Shown piece by piece: positions 60,830-64,000 of a DNA stretch of 64,000 bases. The position numbers were made by a program, and so were the translations under genes. This DNA is from Vulcanimicrobiota bacterium (lineage in GTDB: Bacteria > Vulcanimicrobiota > Xenobia > Xenobiales > JADMJV01), in the NCBI GenBank assembly GCA_019637395.1, contig JAHBVR010000009.1, positions 202,412 through 266,411 on the forward strand, read 5' to 3'. The notes under the pieces were generated by a model. That model was not told the DNA's origin and made no database searches. It was given only the letters and a program-made list of their open reading frames with translations. Each line of letters begins with the position of its first letter. The first letter of the stretch is position 1.

Positions 60830-61157
60830 CTCCAATCGCTATTCGGATCTAAGGCGCGGAGTGACTGAAGTGGTGGAGCTCCTTGGCGAGGTGGCTGAAA
60901 TTTCACGTTCCTTTGATTGTCCTGGCAGAGCAGCGAGCTGGCTTCGCCTATGGTGGACGTCGTAAGGAGAACGAAGCGTCAGAGGGGTGTATTTGTCCTC
61001 AAGCCGGATGAGCAAACTTCGAGAGCGCGGCACTCCGATTCCTACCAATGCTCTTTGGATCGCGGCCCTTACGATCCAGCACAATCTCGTGCTATTCGAT
61101 CGGGACTCGGACTTTGACCGGATACCACAGTTGAACAGGGTTGGCCCGTTGACCTGA
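60813..61157 (+). pseudogene. PIN-domain (VapC-like) toxin, frameshifted
   Basis: From GTG 60813 the frame reads KITLDSNRYSDLRRGVTEVV, then ELLGEVAEIS; a second frame continues VPLIVLAEQRAGFAYGGRRK; a third piece gives VFVLKPDEQTSRA; the last gives GTPIPTNALWIAALTIQHNL, then VLFDRDSDFDRIPQLNR and the stop. All pieces belong to one PIN toxin, including the first catalytic Asp (LDSN) and the later acidic residues. Several frame breaks and a deletion in the middle make it dead. Confidence 0.8.
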
Positions 61158-61685
61158 TCAAGCGGAGAATTCATCGGGGACGATGGCCGGGAGGTCGCAG
61201 TGCTGCCGGGCCCAGTGGTAGCCTTCTAGAAAGCCAATGGCCTTTTCCGCCTGGGGATAGGCTTTGACCAGGGCCCAGAAGCGCACGCTGTGGTTCGCCT
61301 CGATAAGGTGTGCCAGTTCATGCACTATCACGTAGTCGATCACATAGGCCGGCAGCTTGAGCAATTCGTGGCTTAAGCGAATACGGCCGCTGTCCGGAGT
61401 GCAACTGCCCCAGCGCTGCTTCTGATTGGTCACCCAGTCGATCGAGAATTTGAGTTTGCCCGCGAAATAGCGCCGGTTTAGAGCCTGGGCCCGGCGCATC
61501 AGCGGGGTTTCCGGAGCGCTGGCCGGTTCTTGGCGGCGTTGAAAGCGTGCCCGCATACGCTCGATCCAGTATTGTTCCTGGGCACGCGACAGGCGAGCCG
61601 GCAGACGGACCACCAGCACTCCCTGTTCCAGGGTGGCGCTGATGGTCTTACGCCGCTTGGCGCTGCGGACGACGCGGACTTCCAA
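61158..61685 (-). CDS. YgjP-like metallopeptidase (DUF45)
   Basis: The 175-residue protein has the zincin motif VIVHELAHLIEANHSVRFW (HExxH plus a third His), preceded by WVTNQKQRWGSC and IRLSHELLKLPAYVIDY, the pattern of the YgjP/DUF45 family. The start is TTG. It lies directly beside the M29 aminopeptidase (1-base gap), so the two may be co-transcribed. Its substrate is unknown. Confidence 0.85.
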   Translation of the reverse strand: MEVRVVRSAKRRKTISATLEQGVLVVRLPARLSRAQEQYWIERMRARFQRRQEPASAPETPLMRRAQALNRRYFAGKLKFSIDWVTNQKQRWGSCTPDSGRIRLSHELLKLPAYVIDYVIVHELAHLIEANHSVRFWALVKAYPQAEKAIGFLEGYHWARQHCDLPAIVPDEFSA

Positions 61686-61686
61686 G

Positions 61687-62784
61687 TTACCTTAAACTTT
61701 TGAGGACCGGAGCCACCGACGGGTCAGTGGCCAGGTAAGCGTAGTCGAAGCCCAGGCGGTCGGCCAGGAAGATGCCGTGCTCCATCACCTGGTAGCCGTC
61801 GATCCACACATCGCAACTGCCGGTAATCACGTCCACATGGGTACAGCACTGCCAGTCGGCGCCGGTCTGGCTACCGTAGGGGTCGCCAAAAGCGATATGA
61901 ATCCCGGGCATCTTCTCATCCTGGAGCAAATTGCCGGTGAACTCGAAGACGGCCAGGTTGGTGCCGATGGCGAACTCACCCACGCGGTTGCTGCCCTCGG
62001 CCGTATGACAATAATCCCAGAATTCTTTTTCCAGCTCTTTGTTGTCGCACAAAACCTTCTTCAGGTAGCCACCCTCGATGAAAAGCGTCATGGGTGTCTT
62101 GTCGAGCACGCCGTACTTAGCGCTGAAGTAGTCGCCGACAGTGCCGTCGACCACGAAGATGCCGTCCACCGACCAGGGGGCGGTAAAAATTTCCCCGCCG
62201 GGTAGATTGGACCAGACTTCCTCGATGATTCCAGAGGTTTTGCGCCAGGTGTAGTCCGGGTTGAAAGTGGCTACCAGGTCCGTGCCGAAGCGGCTTTTGA
62301 CCACGATCTCCTTGGCCACCCTGGTTTTTTCCAGCAGGCGCTTGGAAACTTCGTCGACCTTGTTGAAATCGGCGCGCATGCCCTGGCACATGATGTCTTC
62401 GGTGATGCCCACCATGTGGGCGTAGCGCAGGCCCAGGGCCTCGACGCGGCGCACGAACTGCTGGCGCGAAACCAGTTCCCCTTTCTGGGGGAAGACGCAG
62501 TAGATGCAGACTTCACAGCTCTCCAGCGGGTCCATGATTTCAGCCGGGTAGAGGTTAGAGGGGCGCTCCACGTGATCTTCGATGACGCGAATGGAGACCT
62601 CGCGCGCCACTTTGCGGGCGGCTTCGTAGATGGCCCAACCCACCGACTGAGTCTGGCGGTCCGTGACGATATAGACGCGCTGCTCGGGCTGCACCTTCAG
62701 GCAGACTTCAATGGCGTTGCGCGCACCGGGCACCAGTTCCGGGTGATAGTGGGGTACGGTCAAAGTGGCCTCCGAATGACTCAT
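61687..62784 (-). CDS. M29-family aminopeptidase-like protein
   Basis: The 365-residue protein resembles AmpS/PepS (M29) peptidases: SNLPGGEIFTAPW, VGEFAIGTN, the region HIAFGDPYGSQTGADWQC and the HVD that contribute metal ligands (Glu, His, Asp). The N-terminal half carries a Rossmann-like region (EQRVYIVTDRQTQSVGWAIYEAARK). It probably trims N-terminal residues from peptides in the cytoplasm. The start is ATG. It is transcribed away from the MASE1 gene. Confidence 0.78.
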   Translation of the reverse strand: MSHSEATLTVPHYHPELVPGARNAIEVCLKVQPEQRVYIVTDRQTQSVGWAIYEAARKVAREVSIRVIEDHVERPSNLYPAEIMDPLESCEVCIYCVFPQKGELVSRQQFVRRVEALGLRYAHMVGITEDIMCQGMRADFNKVDEVSKRLLEKTRVAKEIVVKSRFGTDLVATFNPDYTWRKTSGIIEEVWSNLPGGEIFTAPWSVDGIFVVDGTVGDYFSAKYGVLDKTPMTLFIEGGYLKKVLCDNKELEKEFWDYCHTAEGSNRVGEFAIGTNLAVFEFTGNLLQDEKMPGIHIAFGDPYGSQTGADWQCCTHVDVITGSCDVWIDGYQVMEHGIFLADRLGFDYAYLATDPSVAPVLKSLR

Positions 62785-62904
62785 CCTGCAAAAACTCCTG
62801 TATTCTCAAGGAATAACCGGGACTTACCCAGGGTCCCTCACTCTTAACCATGTCCAAATTGCACTTTCACAGGACTTGCCCCAGGTGGCCGAAAGTATCT
62901 TCCG

Positions 62905-64000
62905 GTGCGTCTGCAGGACTGGATAGGCACCGCGCTGGGTTATTTTTTGCTTGGCGTTTTGTGCCACGACATCACTGCCGGCCCGGGCTATGCCAGCCCG
63001 ATCTGGCCGGCCGCCGGCTGGGCGCTGGTGGCGGTGGTCTACTTTGGACCGCGCGCTCTGGCGGCCGTCTGGCTGGGAGCTTTGGTCCTCAATCTCTACC
63101 TGGCGGGAGCGAAATATCTCCTTTATCCTTTCCTGGTCGCCTCCGGCGTGACTCTTCAGGCGGGAGTGGGCGCCTGGTTGAGCAATCGTATCCGCCAGCG
63201 CGATCGCTTCCTCAACGATCCCTGGAGGGTTCTGACCTATCTGGTCACGGCCGGACCGTTGGCCTGTCTGATCAGCGCCAGCCTGGCCGTGCCCATCATG
63301 ACCGCGGCCGGTCCCCTGGCCGGCCAGGATTTCGCCAACAACTGGTTCCACTGGTGGATTGGAGATTCTCTGGGCGTGCTGGCCCTGGCCCCGCTTGGCG
63401 AAGTAGCGCTGCTTTTCTTGCCGCAGGGCAAACGCCGGCAACTGGTTTTCTACAGTTGGCCCTCGCTGTTGACGTTGGCTTTAGCCGCCTTGCTTTTTTG
63501 GCAAAGCCAACGGTCGGATTTGTCCTATGTGCGCGAGCGCTTTCTGCATGAAGCGCAGTTTGGCCAGCAGATTTTGGAACAGGACCTGGCTCAAGCTGCC
63601 GGCGACTTGCGCCGCCTTCAACTGCAGGTCACTCGCCACCCGGAATGGCTGGACGGGGGAAGTCCTTTTGATGAAGAGTCTCTCTTCGCGATGACGGTCG
63701 GCTCCGGCCGTCTGCACGGTGTAAGATTGATCCGGCTGGTGCGCCATCCCCAGCGGGCCCAAATCGAGGCGCTCCTGTCCGCGCGCTACGGCCGTACCAT
63801 CGAGATCATGGACGGAATGCCGGGGGGTACCACCCGCCGCGCCGACAAGCGTGACCGATATTGGGTGTTGATCGCCCAGTCACCGGTGCGCAATCCCCCC
63901 ATGGAGGGATTGGACATCGCCAGTCTGCCGGGCCGCCGTCCGGCCCTGGAAAGAGCGGCGACGGCCGATCTGATGACCAGCACACCGCTACAGAGAAGCT
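62905..64000 (+). CDS. MASE1-CHASE sensor protein, N-terminal part
   Basis: From GTG 62905 the frame is open to the window end. Residues about 1-195 form eight hydrophobic helices of the MASE1 type (GYASPIWPAAGWALVAVVYF, FANNWFHWWIGDSLGVLALAPL). Then a helix and a periplasmic domain follow, resembling CHASE: EQDLAQAAGDLRRLQLQV, then GVRLIRLVRHPQRAQIEALL. A kinase or GGDEF output is expected beyond the end. The ribosome site is weak. It is divergent from the M29 gene. Confidence 0.7.
   Translation, partial: MRLQDWIGTALGYFLLGVLCHDITAGPGYASPIWPAAGWALVAVVYFGPRALAAVWLGALVLNLYLAGAKYLLYPFLVASGVTLQAGVGAWLSNRIRQRDRFLNDPWRVLTYLVTAGPLACLISASLAVPIMTAAGPLAGQDFANNWFHWWIGDSLGVLALAPLGEVALLFLPQGKRRQLVFYSWPSLLTLALAALLFWQSQRSDLSYVRERFLHEAQFGQQILEQDLAQAAGDLRRLQLQVTRHPEWLDGGSPFDEESLFAMTVGSGRLHGVRLIRLVRHPQRAQIEALLSARYGRTIEIMDGMPGGTTRRADKRDRYWVLIAQSPVRNPPMEGLDIASLPGRRPALERAATADLMTSTPLQRS

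Overview
The window is a GC-rich, gene-dense chromosomal segment from a diderm bacterium. No rRNA or tRNA gene was seen, so a phylum cannot be fixed. Evidence for an outer membrane: an lptC-lptB-lptF lipopolysaccharide-export operon, and two very large outer-membrane barrels carrying an N-terminal SLH domain and coiled coil ending in phenylalanine. SLH-porins, a DUF3084 protein and an actinobacterial-style DapE together suggest a diderm of the Terrabacteria side (Eremiobacterota/Vulcanimicrobiota, Armatimonadota or relatives of Cyanobacteria). That placement is inference.

Layout. 1-1284: end of dapD and dapE (lysine/diaminopimelate). 1413-5821: a secreted unknown, then an ECF sigma / anti-sigma / degenerate ABC-ATPase operon on the minus strand. 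5979-6740: unknown. 6947-12603: tandem SLH-porins. 13056-16817: secA and prfB, the latter with the classic programmed frameshift. 16893-22784: RDD protein, a beta-propeller, a YqgF-like protein, DUF3084, lptF, lptB, lptC. 22897-24317: a tail-anchored HTH protein and an MBL hydrolase. 24362-25040: mqsRA with a broken toxin and a recognisable operator. 25119-27182: a NuoI-GltD fusion. 27226-27538: phd-vapC scar. 27548-32115: MerR regulator, candidate small RNA, GH26-like lipoprotein, polytopic protein. 32122-42129: an unusual minus-strand block of repeat proteins, paired secreted paralogues, a carboxypeptidase-like protein without zinc ligands, a zinc-ribbon protein and a PAS-GAF-HATPase regulator. 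42203-47105: Uma2, CPBP protease, sdhCAB. 47265-49525: DUF1800 protein and alpha/beta hydrolase. 49526-51393: decayed island with a truncated tyrosine recombinase. 51547-55902: ComEC, hemL, polyprenyl synthase. 55910-60531: nuoABCDHJK. 60569-64000: antitoxin with a dead PIN toxin, YgjP-like peptidase, M29 aminopeptidase, MASE1 sensor (cut by the window end).

How the genes fit together. The respiratory genes are the most striking part. The nuo operon has no nuoI between nuoH and nuoJ and no nuoEFG or nuoLMN in the window. About 30 kb away a single gene carries the NuoI N-terminus and NuoI two-cluster ferredoxin domain with a complete GltD-type NAD(P)H/FAD oxidoreductase inserted between them. 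This suggests a complex I whose electron-input module has been swapped. The sdhCAB operon supplies another quinone-linked dehydrogenase. A second theme is decay of toxin-antitoxin loci: three separate toxins are broken. A third theme is catalytically disabled homologues (ABC ATPase, M14 peptidase) sitting in regulatory or surface-associated operons.
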